A stretch of 64,000 nucleotides of DNA from Alkalicoccus luteus (lineage in GTDB: Bacteria; Bacillota; Bacilli; Bacillales; Salisediminibacteriaceae): NCBI GenBank assembly GCA_052061695.1, contig JBPZEY010000003.1; one strand, given 5' to 3'. Positions 1 through 8,826 of this stretch are shown piece by piece. Positions within the stretch are counted from its first letter, which is position 1, and every line of letters starts with the position of its first letter. The notes under the pieces were generated by a model. The model was not told the DNA's origin. It saw only the letters and a list, made by a program, of their open reading frames with translations, and did not search any database. Position numbers and translations under genes: made by a program.

Positions 1-43
1 AGTTCACGGCCATGAGACAGATTCGTTATTGCTTCTCCCAAAT

Positions 44-87
44 AAAACGCTCTCGACGACCCGCCTGGGTCATCGAAAGCGTTTTTT
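44..87. terminator. Bidirectional intrinsic terminator
   Basis: A long hairpin (arms about 44-62 and 67-85, loop GCCT) has an A run on its left and a T run on its right. It could stop both a plus-strand gene entering from outside the window and the minus-strand ktrC-like gene that ends at 190. Confidence 0.8.
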
Positions 88-189
88 ACGTGCTGGAGAA
101 GTATTTTGTCCCAGCCTCTTCAAGCCGAAGTCCTTATTCCGATCTTCGCCCCTCCCTTTCGAATTTGCTTATTCCAGACACAAGCATAA

Positions 190-870
190 TCAGGCCGTAT
201 CATCATCAAATAAATCAAGCTCCATCCTCGTAATGTCCCGATCGGCTCCAATAACGATAATCACATCGCCGTTATAAAGCGCCTCATCAGCTGCTGGAGA
301 AACATGTATCTCCTCTCCGCGCTTCACAGCCATCACATTGCACCCGTATGCTGCGCGGACATCCAGTTCAATCAATGTTCTCCCATGCACCTGAGGGCCT
401 GCCTGAAGCTCTACAATAGAGTATTCATCTGACAGCTCCAGATAGTCGAGAACATTTTTCGAAACAACGTTGTGAGCGATTCGTATCCCCATATCACGTT
501 CTGGATGTACGACTTTATCAGCGCCGATCTTATTAAGTACTTTTTCATGATAGTCGTTCTGCGCTTTAACCGTTATGTGAGCGACACCTATCTCAACTAG
601 CATGAGTGTAGTTAAGATGCTTGATTGAATGTTATCTCCAATCGCTACAATGACGTGATCGAAATTACGTATGCCTAAACTTCGTAACGTACTTTCATCT
701 GTCGTGTCTGCGATTGCAGCGTGAGTCGCAATACCGGCAAACTCATTCACCTTGTCCTCGTTTATATCAACGGCCAGAACTTGCATCCCCTGGTCAACCA
801 GCTCCTTAACGATGCTCCCTCCGAAGCGTCCCAGACCGATTACAGCAAATTGTTTCCTCATCTTATCCAT
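190..870 (-). CDS. ktrC: Ktr/Trk potassium uptake gating subunit (KtrC/KtrA type)
   Basis: This is a cytoplasmic RCK protein that binds nucleotide (and, in this family, c-di-AMP) and gates a KtrB/KtrD-type K+ channel. The N-terminal Rossmann domain shows GLGRFGGSI (about residues 12-20) and the acidic end of strand 2 (VDINEDK). The RCK_C domain fills the last 80 residues. The length of 226 matches KtrA/KtrC, and the sequence looks closest to B. subtilis KtrC. An ATG three codons in (position 861) is an alternative start; AGAGGAG lies just upstream of both. No membrane subunit is encoded in the window, so its partner must be elsewhere. Confidence 0.9.
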   Translation of the reverse strand: MDKMRKQFAVIGLGRFGGSIVKELVDQGMQVLAVDINEDKVNEFAGIATHAAIADTTDESTLRSLGIRNFDHVIVAIGDNIQSSILTTLMLVEIGVAHITVKAQNDYHEKVLNKIGADKVVHPERDMGIRIAHNVVSKNVLDYLELSDEYSIVELQAGPQVHGRTLIELDVRAAYGCNVMAVKRGEEIHVSPAADEALYNGDVIIVIGADRDITRMELDLFDDDTA

Positions 871-1122
871 TGGCTCCTCTCTATTACGTTTTTATCATAC
901 CTGACTGAAAATCACAGTTCAATCGCTGATCGTTAGAGCATGTCGAATTCTTCTTCAGAAGAAGATCCCCCCTTTTCAGTGACTGCAAGTAGGAGAACTC
1001 TGTTTCTGCTGGTCATTCTTTGAAGGGGAAATGAAAACTTCTGCAGACTGGTTTGACCGGCTTCTCAGTTATGGTAAACTCATAAAGGTATTCATTTCAT
1101 TGTTGAAAAGGAGTTTTGTTTT

Positions 1123-1971
1123 ATGCCAGAGTTTATTACTGCAATTGACTTGGAAGCGATTATGACCAAAGCGCTGACTGTTGGCATGCAGCTTATCGGC
1201 ATTTTAATCGTTTTCTTTATTGCCAGAGCAATAGGAAGAAGGCTTATCTCATCCGGCTTTGCGAAAATGAGCACGCAGCGCAATATTTCAGAAGCCCGGA
1301 CGCAGACGTTAGAAAAGCTTGCTCTGAATGTTTTTTCCTACATTTTAATTTTTATTTTAATTACCTTGATCGTCGGCATCTTTGAATACGATGTTACTGC
1401 CTTAATTGCAGGTGCCGGTATTGTCGGTCTTGCGATTGGTTTTGGTGCTCAGGGTCTGGTGTCGGATATTGTGACAGGCTTTTTCATTTTGCTTGAACGC
1501 CAGATTGACGTCGGAGAATATGTGACGATCGCTGGTATGGACGGTGTAGTTGAGGAAGTTGGACTGCGTACAACAAAGGTTCGCGGATTTGATGGAACGG
1601 TGCACTTTATTCCAAATAGGGAAATCGGAAGTCTTAGTAATCATTCCCGTTCGAACATGCAGGCAATCGTTGATATCAGCATCAGCTACGATGATAACAT
1701 CGATGAAGCAGTCCGCGTCATGCAAGCCGTATGCGACAGGATTGCTGCTGAAGAAGAAGCAATTGTCGAAGGTCCTGATGTTCTCGGTGTACAAAATCTG
1801 GGTGACAGCGATGTAGTCATCCGAATTCTAGGAAAAACGGTTAATATGGAGCAATGGGCTGTGGAACGAAAGTTGCGAAAAGCTCTCAAAGAGGCACTCG
1901 ATGAGAATGGCATTGAAATTCCATTACCACACCAAGTTAACCTGTATAAAGGTGATCAGCCTTCTGGCTGA
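1123..1971 (+). CDS. mscS: Small-conductance mechanosensitive channel, MscS family
   Basis: This is a membrane channel that opens under hypo-osmotic stress. The 282-residue protein has the short MscS plan: three transmembrane helices (about 15-37, 65-88, 92-118), then a beta domain and a C-terminal alpha/beta domain. The pore helix carries the glycine/alanine-rich AGIVGLAIGFGAQGLVSD signature. AAAGGAG lies just upstream of the ATG. It resembles YkuT. It is monocistronic and ends in a strong terminator at 1982-2015. It lies between K+ gating genes and the lysine genes, and a second, larger MscS paralog is at 5008. Confidence 0.92.
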   Translation: MPEFITAIDLEAIMTKALTVGMQLIGILIVFFIARAIGRRLISSGFAKMSTQRNISEARTQTLEKLALNVFSYILIFILITLIVGIFEYDVTALIAGAGIVGLAIGFGAQGLVSDIVTGFFILLERQIDVGEYVTIAGMDGVVEEVGLRTTKVRGFDGTVHFIPNREIGSLSNHSRSNMQAIVDISISYDDNIDEAVRVMQAVCDRIAAEEEAIVEGPDVLGVQNLGDSDVVIRILGKTVNMEQWAVERKLRKALKEALDENGIEIPLPHQVNLYKGDQPSG

Positions 1972-1981
1972 AATCTTTAAC

Positions 1982-2015
1982 AAAACCCCCGCGTCAGCTA
2001 TGACGCGGGGGTTTT
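1982..2015. terminator. Strong bidirectional terminator
   Basis: A perfect 15-bp stem (AAAACCCCCGCGTCA and its complement) with loop GCTA separates the convergent mscS and deacetylase genes. It has A and T runs for both directions. Confidence 0.95.
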
Positions 2016-2032
2016 AACCACCTGTTTTTTGA

Positions 2033-3157
2033 TTAACGTGATCCGAGCCAGCTGATCAGCCATTTTACAGCTGGTTCCATCGCAGCCTCATCAGGATCGA
2101 GCATACTCGAATGAAGCCCATGCTCGCTGTCAACACCGAGCCAGAACATGACACCAGGGACTTCCTCCAGGAAATATCCGAAATCCTCACCTGTCATTGC
2201 TTTTCCGCACTCGACAAGCAAAATCGATTCATGCGCTTCGGCCGCACGCATAAATTCAGCTGTCAATTTTTCATCATTATAGACCTGCATATAGTTTGCT
2301 CCATAATCAATGGTCGATCTGCATCGGAATGCCGCTTCAACTCCTGAAGTGAGGCTTTCGATTCTGCCTTTTACCTCCTGCATGGCTGCTTGAGACAGCG
2401 TACGAATCGTTCCTTCAAGCCTTGCATGACCCGCAATAATGTTCTGCTTCGTTCCAGCTTCCAATTTACCAATCGTTACAACTGCAGCATCAAGCGGGTC
2501 CACGTTTCTGGACACTACAGTCTGGAGCTGTGTTACAAGATGACCGGCGGCTACTACCATATCCTCCGTCTGATCAGGGAATGCTGCATGACCGCCCTTT
2601 CCCCACAAATCTATGAAAAGTTCACTAGTATTCGCAAAAAGAATGCCTGGTTTTACGGCGACTGTTCCAGCTTCGTATTCAGGTGCTATGTGCAGGGCAT
2701 ACATTTCATCCGGACGAAACCGCTCGAAGAGTTCCGACTTCAGCATCGGCTCTGCTCCGCCGGGACCTTCCTCAGCCGGCTGAAAAAAGAAAACAAGATT
2801 CGAAACCGGTTGATTTTCAGCAAAATGCTCGACGAGTGTACTGCCGATTGTCATGTGCACGTCATGTCCGCAGGCATGCATCATGCCTTTATGGATAGAA
2901 GCGTATGATAATCCCGTTTCCTCCGTGATTGGCAGTCCATCCATATCGGAGCGCCAGCCTATCGTACGCGTTCCTTCTGTACCTGGAATAAACACGACGA
3001 TGCCGGTTTCCCAAGTGTGCACCTCTGCAAGTGACAGTTGTTCAAAGATGTTGAGCAGATACCGCTGCGTCTTAACTTCCTGAAAGCCAGGTTCCGGAAT
3101 TTGATGAAGCGCCCGGCGACGGTCCGCCAGGCGCTTTGATAAATGAAGCTTATCCAT
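2033..3157 (-). CDS. ykuR: N-acetyl-LL-diaminopimelate deacetylase (M20 peptidase family)
   Basis: It removes acetate from N-acetyl-diaminopimelate in the acetylase branch of lysine and meso-DAP synthesis. It is a 374-residue cytoplasmic M20-type metalloenzyme. Visible metal-site motifs include SDMDGLP, HACGHDVHM, the EEGPGG stretch with catalytic Glu, and DFGYFLE near the C terminus. The dimerisation lid domain lies around residues 175-285. It begins 1 bp after the dapH stop, so the two form an operon in the same order as ykuQ-ykuR of Bacillus. It ends before the terminator at 1982-2015. The function is well supported by both sequence and context. Confidence 0.93.
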   Translation of the reverse strand: MDKLHLSKRLADRRRALHQIPEPGFQEVKTQRYLLNIFEQLSLAEVHTWETGIVVFIPGTEGTRTIGWRSDMDGLPITEETGLSYASIHKGMMHACGHDVHMTIGSTLVEHFAENQPVSNLVFFFQPAEEGPGGAEPMLKSELFERFRPDEMYALHIAPEYEAGTVAVKPGILFANTSELFIDLWGKGGHAAFPDQTEDMVVAAGHLVTQLQTVVSRNVDPLDAAVVTIGKLEAGTKQNIIAGHARLEGTIRTLSQAAMQEVKGRIESLTSGVEAAFRCRSTIDYGANYMQVYNDEKLTAEFMRAAEAHESILLVECGKAMTGEDFGYFLEEVPGVMFWLGVDSEHGLHSSMLDPDEAAMEPAVKWLISWLGSR

Positions 3158-3158
3158 C

Positions 3159-3872
3159 CTACTTCAGCTTCCTCAGTTCCTGTTTAATTTCCGTTTTCCC
3201 TTTTGTTTTATCATCAATTTCTTTAATCACTTTTGCAGGCGTACCAGCTACAACCGTGTTTGCAGGTACATCTTCTGTAACGATAGCACCAGCTGCTACA
3301 ACTGCACCTTCACCAACTGTTACTCCTTCAAGCACGACCGCATTAGCACCGATGACAACACCGTCTTCAACGGTTACAGGCTTTGCAGAAGGAGGTTCAA
3401 TTACACCTGCAAGCACTGCTCCTGCACCGATATGGCAGTTTTTCCCAACTGTTGCACGACCTCCGAGCACCGCATTCATGTCGATCATCGTACCTTCACC
3501 TACAACAGAACCGATATTAATCGAAGCGCCCATCATGATGACAGCAGAATCGCCAATTTCGACCTGTTCACGAATTAACGCGCCGGGCTCAATTCGTGCA
3601 TGAATATTTTTCATGTCCAAAAGCGGGATAGCCGAATTACGGCGGTCATTTTCTACCACTGCATCTTCGATTTTGTCGTCATGCTTTTTCAGGACTTCCT
3701 GGATTTCCGCCCACTCGCCAAACAGCACACCTGTGCCGTTTGTGAGAAACGATTTTGTATTGTTTCCAAAATCGATACCATCGAGGTCTCCTTTGATATG
3801 TACTTTTACCGGTGTTGATTTCTCAGCATCGGAAATATACTGAATAATTTCATTTGCATCCATTTGTTTCAT
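3159..3872 (-). CDS. dapH: 2,3,4,5-tetrahydropyridine-2,6-dicarboxylate N-acetyltransferase
   Basis: It acetylates tetrahydrodipicolinate with acetyl-CoA, committing it to the acetylated DAP route. The 237-residue protein has an N-terminal alpha domain (1-85) and a left-handed beta helix of hexapeptide repeats (about 90-205) with segments such as GDSAVIMMGASINIGSVVGEG and GKNCHIGAGAVLAGVIEPPS. It matches Bacillus DapH over its whole length. AAGGAGG precedes the ATG at good distance. It is the first gene of the dapH-ykuR pair, and no lysine riboswitch is visible in the short leader. Confidence 0.95.
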   Translation of the reverse strand: MKQMDANEIIQYISDAEKSTPVKVHIKGDLDGIDFGNNTKSFLTNGTGVLFGEWAEIQEVLKKHDDKIEDAVVENDRRNSAIPLLDMKNIHARIEPGALIREQVEIGDSAVIMMGASINIGSVVGEGTMIDMNAVLGGRATVGKNCHIGAGAVLAGVIEPPSAKPVTVEDGVVIGANAVVLEGVTVGEGAVVAAGAIVTEDVPANTVVAGTPAKVIKEIDDKTKGKTEIKQELRKLK

Positions 3873-3950
3873 GGGGTATTTCCTCCTTCAGACTATAGTT
3901 CACACCTTACTATCATAGTAAGAAATAGCGTTGATTGCAATCGTTAGTGT

Positions 3951-4979
3951 TTATGCAAATACTTTTTCGATAAACAATGTTGTCTCTTCGGCCAAGTCAA
4001 TTTCACTATAGCTGAAATCACTTCCGCTTTTTTCAAGCAGGCGAATTACCGGGCGCTGAGGCAGACCAGCATGCTGTCTGATGATAATTCCTGTTGCGCC
4101 TGTAGACAGTCTCACTTGTGTTCCGTTAGGATAAAAGGCAACAGCTCTCATAAAACGCCAGACGACCGCATGATCAAGATGCGAACCGCTGAGTGCCATC
4201 ATCTGTTCACAGGCCGTATGCGGAAGAACTCCGCTGGTATGAAGCCGGTCAAACATATTTGCACATGCAACGATTTTAGCCAGCAGGTGGATATCTCTAC
4301 TGAACAGTCCTCTAGGCATCCCGGAGCCGTCGGGATGCTCATGATGAGCAAGTGCAACGTGAGCAGATAATGTGCTAACTCCGGCAGCTTTGCGCAATAG
4401 ATGAAACCCCTTCCACGCGTGATGCGTTTGCTTACCCGCTGTATCCTTATCACGTTCAGCAGCTAGACAGGAGGGCTCAACCTTTCCTACATCGTGCAGC
4501 AGAGCCCCAACTGCCAGCTCCTTTAGCTTTTCTCTTTCCAGTTTCATATGGATCCCGATAAGAACAGATATCATGGCGACGTTCAGCATGTGCAAAAACA
4601 GTTCATTATCAGCAGACCGAATATCTGTAATGGAAGCGAGCACATCTTTATTCGCAGTAATCTCGTCAATCAGATTTTCCACGGTTTCTGAAAGACCGCG
4701 GAACTCCTGAATGGTGCTGCCCGAAAGAAGAGGTCCTGAAGCAGCTAGAATCTCCATCACGTTTCGTTTCGTCGTTTCAGATACCAGCTCTTCCTGAGGA
4801 ATATCTGCAAAGCGGCTGTCCTCCATGTAAACACCCGTCACTCCCATATCTCGCAGCTTGGAAATGAGGCCGATTGTAAGCGTAACTCCTTTACTCAAAA
4901 GCACTCTGCCATCCACCGCGAATATGTCGCGGGCCAGCTTTTCTCCTGATCCTGCGTGTTCAAGGGGTGTATACCTCAA
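3951..4979 (-). CDS. HD-GYP-like domain protein (GYP replaced by GMP)
   Basis: This is a probable metal-dependent phosphohydrolase of the HD-GYP class, which in other bacteria degrades c-di-GMP. After an N-terminal segment (about 1-130), the HD core shows HDVGK and then HHEHPDGSGMPRGL, in which the GYP triad reads GMP. The remaining catalytic His/Asp residues are present. The C-terminal 80 residues look like the small domain often found after HD-GYP in Bacillales. It stands alone between dapH and an MscS gene. Activity on c-di-GMP is inferred, and loss of the Tyr may alter specificity. Confidence 0.75.
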   Translation of the reverse strand: MRYTPLEHAGSGEKLARDIFAVDGRVLLSKGVTLTIGLISKLRDMGVTGVYMEDSRFADIPQEELVSETTKRNVMEILAASGPLLSGSTIQEFRGLSETVENLIDEITANKDVLASITDIRSADNELFLHMLNVAMISVLIGIHMKLEREKLKELAVGALLHDVGKVEPSCLAAERDKDTAGKQTHHAWKGFHLLRKAAGVSTLSAHVALAHHEHPDGSGMPRGLFSRDIHLLAKIVACANMFDRLHTSGVLPHTACEQMMALSGSHLDHAVVWRFMRAVAFYPNGTQVRLSTGATGIIIRQHAGLPQRPVIRLLEKSGSDFSYSEIDLAEETTLFIEKVFA

Positions 4980-5007
4980 TCTTCTCTCACTCCTGTCTGC
5001 TTATCCT

Positions 5008-6117
5008 CTAGGAGTGTATATCGGCTTTTTCAGCTGAATGTTGAAGATGAACAGTCTGGGTCGGATACGCAATTCGCATGCCATGCTCCTCCAAAATATC
5101 CAAAACGCCAAAATTCACTTCTTCACGAATATTCATGTGATCCACCCATCCCGTAGGTTTAGTAAAGAAATAAAGGAACAGGTTTAAACTGCTGTCGCCA
5201 AAGCTGTTAAACTTAACGATGATCAATTCATCATCAATATCAGTATGCCGGTTTAAGTACGCATCGATATCAGAAACTGCGGCCCGGACTTTAGCAGAAG
5301 GAGTATCGTAATGAACACCGATATCAAACGTAATCTGCCTTTTCCCCATTTCTGTCCAGTTCTCAATCGGCTCATTGGCAAGCGTCGAATTGGGTACCGT
5401 AATTAAAGAATCTTCAAACGTTCTGACTTTCGTTGAACGGAAGGAAATATCCTCGACAAACCCTTCCACCGATGGCGTCTTAATCCAATCACCCATCTTA
5501 AAAGGCTTCTCTGTAATGATTACGACCCCGCCAAAGAAATTCGATAAGGACTCCTGAGCCGCAAGAGCAAACGCCAGTCCACCTAATCCGAGACCCGCTA
5601 CAAATCCGCTCACGTTGTAATTCCATTCCGATGCAATAATGCTTAATGCCATGACGACAATAGCGAATCGGATCAGCTTAGATAAAAACGGAAGTAAAAT
5701 ATCGTCATACTGAATTTTAAACCGTTTGCCAATTTGGTTGAATGTGGACGAACCGGGTGCTGTAAGGTTAAACAACCCCCAGGCTACGTGAAAAATAATC
5801 AGCGTGCGAAACAGCTGATTAATAAAATCCTCTGTTCCTGCCTCGATTGGATAATACACAAACGCTGCATATATCCCAATAAACACAAAGAAAGAACGCA
5901 CCGGCCGCTCAAATGCGAGAAGCACATTCGTTAATGTTTCAATTGGGGCTTTCCTTGAAACCGCAATAATAAATTTAAATATATACGTAGTGAATACCTT
6001 TCGAAATATAAGAAACAACAAAAATATACCTATACCGACAGCAAATTCCTGCCACGTAAAGGCTTGTTGAATATCTTCCACAACGTCAGGCAGCGTTTCC
6101 TGAAAGTTTTCTTCCAT
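5008..6117 (-). CDS. Mechanosensitive ion channel, MscS family (long form)
   Basis: This is a 369-residue membrane protein with four or five predicted helices in the first 190 residues. The MscS pore helix (GLGLGGLAFALAAQESLSNFFGG) is followed by the beta domain (MGDWIKTPSVEGFVEDISFRSTKVR) and the C-terminal alpha/beta cap. Its length and layout resemble B. subtilis YhdY. It is transcribed alone. With the shorter channel at 1123 it provides two tension-gated valves near two K+ gating subunits, which fits osmotic adaptation. The substrate is presumably non-specific solutes. Confidence 0.88.
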   Translation of the reverse strand: MEENFQETLPDVVEDIQQAFTWQEFAVGIGIFLLFLIFRKVFTTYIFKFIIAVSRKAPIETLTNVLLAFERPVRSFFVFIGIYAAFVYYPIEAGTEDFINQLFRTLIIFHVAWGLFNLTAPGSSTFNQIGKRFKIQYDDILLPFLSKLIRFAIVVMALSIIASEWNYNVSGFVAGLGLGGLAFALAAQESLSNFFGGVVIITEKPFKMGDWIKTPSVEGFVEDISFRSTKVRTFEDSLITVPNSTLANEPIENWTEMGKRQITFDIGVHYDTPSAKVRAAVSDIDAYLNRHTDIDDELIIVKFNSFGDSSLNLFLYFFTKPTGWVDHMNIREEVNFGVLDILEEHGMRIAYPTQTVHLQHSAEKADIHS

Positions 6118-6267
6118 TTCATTTCACCTCAAATGGGCATGTGCCTTTAATCTATATCAGTCTACCCTGTTCCAATGAAGCTGTAAATGCTATACTCTTT
6201 TCGTTAATAGATTGTAACGGGACTGACATATAGCTCCTCCATCAACTAATAAAGAAGGAATGCAACT

Positions 6268-6927
6268 ATGAAAAAACAATTTGCCATTATTGGAATGGGC
6301 CGATTTGGATCCAGTATCTGCCGTGAGCTTTATCACATGGGTCACGAAGTCATTGCGATTGATACAGACGAAAAAAAGCTTTCAACAGCGAGATCTTTTA
6401 CTACAGAAACGTTTGTCGGTAACGGTACAGATGAGGCTTTTCTAGAGAAAATAGGCATACGCAACTTTGATCATGTAATTGTCGCAATAGGCGATGATAT
6501 CCAGGCAAGCATTTTGACGACGCTGCACGTTAAAGATCAGCAGGTGCCAAACGTATGGGTAAAAGCACAAAATGACTATCACCATAAAGTGCTGGATAAA
6601 ATTGGCGCAGACCGGATCTTCCATCCGGAAAAAGAAATGGGAAGCAGAATCGCTGCATACCTCACATCAGATACGGTGCTGGATTATATCGATTTATCTG
6701 TTGATTATTCTATTATTGAAATGCTTGCAACCAAAAAAGTGGCCGGCAAAACGTTGATTGAACTGGATCCTCGAAAGCGATACGGCTGTACAGTGATGGC
6801 CGTAAAACAAAAGCATCAGGTTGACGTTACGCCAGATCCCGCCGAGCCGATAAAAGAAGGGGATATTTTAATTTTAATCGGCGATAAGCGCGATCTCCGG
6901 CGGTTCCGTGAAGGTGAACTGAGCTGA
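6268..6927 (+). CDS. ktrA: Ktr potassium uptake gating subunit (KtrA/KtrC type), second copy
   Basis: This is a 219-residue RCK protein. It has a Rossmann motif GMGRFGSSI at about residues 9-17, an acidic residue after strand 2 (IDTDEKK) and a C-terminal RCK_C domain. It is clearly paralogous to the gene at 190 (shared segments include RNFDHVIVAIGD and VKAQNDYH). GAAGGAATGCAACT precedes the ATG. It is a single gene ending at the terminator at 6992. No channel subunit is adjacent, and no c-di-AMP riboswitch is apparent in the 150-bp leader. Confidence 0.9.
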   Translation: MKKQFAIIGMGRFGSSICRELYHMGHEVIAIDTDEKKLSTARSFTTETFVGNGTDEAFLEKIGIRNFDHVIVAIGDDIQASILTTLHVKDQQVPNVWVKAQNDYHHKVLDKIGADRIFHPEKEMGSRIAAYLTSDTVLDYIDLSVDYSIIEMLATKKVAGKTLIELDPRKRYGCTVMAVKQKHQVDVTPDPAEPIKEGDILILIGDKRDLRRFREGELS

Positions 6928-6991
6928 TTTCCCCGCGGATCCGGTGTTCATCCATATTCACCCTTTGCTGTCTGATGACTGTTTATATTTA

Positions 6992-7038
6992 AAAACGAGC
7001 GCCGGAGATCGTCAAATGACCTCCGGCACTCGTTTTTT
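6992..7038. terminator. Bidirectional intrinsic terminator
   Basis: The hairpin AAAACGAG-C-GCCGGAG / CTCCGGC-A-CTCGTTTT has A and T runs on its two sides. It lies between ktrA (+) and the 35-residue ORF (-). Confidence 0.88.
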
Positions 7039-7061
7039 AACTGCAGAACCAGTTTCTTTTA

Positions 7062-7169
7062 TCAAAGCGCTTCCAGTACAGCGAGTACAGACAGCACGGC
7101 AAATGTTATCGCAAGACCGCCTGATGCTGCCAGCAAAATTAAAATAATCACTTTCTTAACAATTTCCAT
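7062..7169 (-). CDS. Tiny single-span membrane peptide (35 aa)
   Basis: The ORF starts at an ATG preceded by AGAGGTG and encodes 35 residues. After MEIVKK it is almost entirely hydrophobic (IILILLAASGGLA through VLSVLAVLEAL), so it should form one transmembrane helix. It ends 24 bp before the terminator at 6992-7038, which fits a real short transcript. Small membrane proteins of this kind often regulate neighbouring transporters, but no family is recognised. A link to the convergent ktrA is only positional. Confidence 0.65.
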   Translation of the reverse strand: MEIVKKVIILILLAASGGLAITFAVLSVLAVLEAL

Positions 7170-7295
7170 CTTCTACACCTCTTTGGCTGATGCTATACCG
7201 ATTATGACATATTTTCCAGCTGACTGCGTCGTTCTCGTTTAACGTTCACATAAATGCTACAATATGAACGACTGAAAAGTAAAGGACTGATGAAC

Positions 7296-8042
7296 ATGAA
7301 TGAGACCGTGCAACTGCTTTTGAACCACCGCTCCGTCAGAAAATTAAAAGATGAACCGTTATCGCCGGACGTTATTCGCACGCTTGTGGAATCCGCTCAA
7401 ATGGCGTCTACATCCAGCTTTGTGCAAGCTTATTCCATTATGGGTATAACGGACCGCCCGAAGAAAGAGGCCCTGGCTAAGCTTGCAGGTAATCAGCCTT
7501 ACGTTGCTGAGAATGGTCATTTTTTTGTATTTTGTGCGGATTTTCATCGTCATATTCAAGCCGGTGAAATGGAACAGACAGAGGTGAAACCTGCAGTTGA
7601 ATCTGCCGAAAAAATGATCGTCGCCGTCACAGACGCTGCTTTGGCTGCACAAAATTGCTCCATTGCAGCTGAATCGATGGGGCTTGGTATCTGTTATATA
7701 GGTGGGCTGCGAAACAATATTGCAGAAGTTTCCAATCTGCTGCAATTACCAAATTATGTTATCCCCCTCTTTGGACTGGCAGTTGGCGTTCCCGAGGCAG
7801 CTCCTGATCGGAAGCCCCGTCTTCCAGTTGAGGGCGTTTACTTTGAAAATGTGTATCCAGATGCTGAAGTGCACGCTGAACAGCTTAAAGCATACAACGA
7901 TACCATATCTGCCTACTATAAAGAACGGACAGGTGGCAGCAGATCAGACCGCTGGACAGAGCAGGTCAGTGGATTGTTAAAGGACGTTAAACGACCGCAC
8001 ATGAAGCAATTTCTTGAAGATAAAGGCTATAATCGACACTGA
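7296..8042 (+). CDS. nfrA: FMN-dependent NAD(P)H oxidoreductase, NfrA type
   Basis: This is a cytoplasmic nitroreductase-fold flavoenzyme that reduces flavins, nitro compounds or disulphides using NAD(P)H. The 248-residue sequence shows the FMN phosphate motif NHRSVRKL near the N terminus, the MASTSSFVQAYS segment and the IAAESMGLGICYIGGLRN segment typical of NfrA. The ATG at 7296 was chosen because AAAGGA sits 9 bases before it and the product then matches NfrA length (249 in B. subtilis). An upstream in-frame ATG at 7254 lacks a ribosome site. It is monocistronic. Confidence 0.9.
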   Translation: MNETVQLLLNHRSVRKLKDEPLSPDVIRTLVESAQMASTSSFVQAYSIMGITDRPKKEALAKLAGNQPYVAENGHFFVFCADFHRHIQAGEMEQTEVKPAVESAEKMIVAVTDAALAAQNCSIAAESMGLGICYIGGLRNNIAEVSNLLQLPNYVIPLFGLAVGVPEAAPDRKPRLPVEGVYFENVYPDAEVHAEQLKAYNDTISAYYKERTGGSRSDRWTEQVSGLLKDVKRPHMKQFLEDKGYNRH

Positions 8043-8392
8043 ACCTTCAAATACGTTCGCTGCTTTCAGCCAAAGCCTGTTTCAGCACGATAATGGCTTG
8101 GCTTCTGTCAATCCCGCTATAAAATGATAACAACGTTATCCAGAGGTACAAGCAGCCCTTCCCTAAAAGCTGCACGGTTCTTTCTGTGCCGAGAGCAGAT
8201 CTGCAAGTACATGCTTTAACGTGCCTGCTTAGCGGAACATGCTTTCTCTTATATTGAATCCTCTTAATGTATTCGAATCGACATGATGAAGCGGACGACT
8301 TTACGGCCGCTTCTTTTAGTTAGCAGGAATTGAAATAACCAATAAAAAACTGTCAGTCCACTTGATGGACTGACAGTTTGAATGTATATAAA
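8043..8392. other. Intergenic gap with two hairpins
   Basis: No convincing ORF lies between nfrA and the tRNA gene. A hairpin at 8288-8317 (GAAGCGG/CCGCTTC followed by TTTT on the plus strand) may be a distal nfrA terminator, and the tRNA terminator lies at 8347-8379. A weaker inverted repeat (AGCCAAAGCC/GGCTTGGCT) is near 8070-8105. Confidence 0.5.
8347..8379 (-). terminator. Terminator of tRNA-Val
   Basis: Perfect 14-bp arms (AAACTGTCAGTCCA and complement) enclose a 5-base loop. On the minus strand the hairpin is followed by a T-rich tail. It lies immediately 3' of the tRNA. Confidence 0.92.
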
Positions 8393-8467
8393 TGGTGTTC
8401 CGTACTGGATTTGAACCAGTGACCCCTTGCCTGTCAAGCAAGTGCTCTCCCGCTGAGCTAACGGAAC
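8393..8467 (-). tRNA. tRNA-Val, anticodon GAC
   Basis: The minus strand folds as a complete 75-nt tRNA. It has acceptor stem GTTCCGT/ACGGAAC, D-arm with AGCTCAGCGGGAGAGC, anticodon stem CTTGC/GCAAG with loop TTGACAG giving anticodon GAC, T-loop GGTTCAAATCC, and an encoded CCA end. Anticodon GAC reads GUC/GUU valine codons. It is a single gene with its own terminator. Confidence 0.96.
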
Positions 8468-8522
8468 TCGTTTCGGCGACAATTAATACTATACCGCAGG
8501 AAGATTATTTCGTCAACCTGTT

Positions 8523-8696
8523 TTATTCGTCATACGTATAACGTACAATATACCGATCATCTTTTAATCGGCGTATCTCTACAGACGGTCCAACTTCGTA
8601 GCCATTCATCCAATTGTCCTCAATTTTCGCCTTCGTACAGCTGGCTTGAAATTTAGTAGGAAATATCTGCTTAAAGTAAATCCAGCGTGGAGCCAT
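8523..8696 (-). CDS. Short conserved-looking protein, unknown (57 aa)
   Basis: This 57-residue protein starts MAPRWIYFKQ at an ATG with AGAGGTG seven bases upstream. A longer frame reaching 8759 has no ribosome site. It contains one Cys, many aromatic residues and a charged C terminus ending VRYTYDE, and has no membrane segment. No family is recognised. It is monocistronic, between tRNA-Val and pgpA. Confidence 0.65.
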   Translation of the reverse strand: MAPRWIYFKQIFPTKFQASCTKAKIEDNWMNGYEVGPSVEIRRLKDDRYIVRYTYDE

Positions 8697-8826
8697 CGTT
8701 TTTTCACCTCTGCTGTTAGCTTCTGTTAAATAATAGCATGTCTCCTGCCGTTCCTTCAACTTGCACGCTGCACATCATGCTGCACATATATTCCCATATA
8801 CCAATGGAACTAGAATTCAGTCCGTT

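Noticed and set aside
2390..2908. 172-codon plus-strand frame opposite the diaminopimelate deacetylase
   Set aside because: It is antisense to a conserved enzyme with all catalytic motifs; no independent support.
6118..6267. Possible c-di-AMP (ydaO) riboswitch before ktrA
   Set aside because: The leader is only 150 bp and no ydaO-type conserved segments or terminator hairpin are visible.
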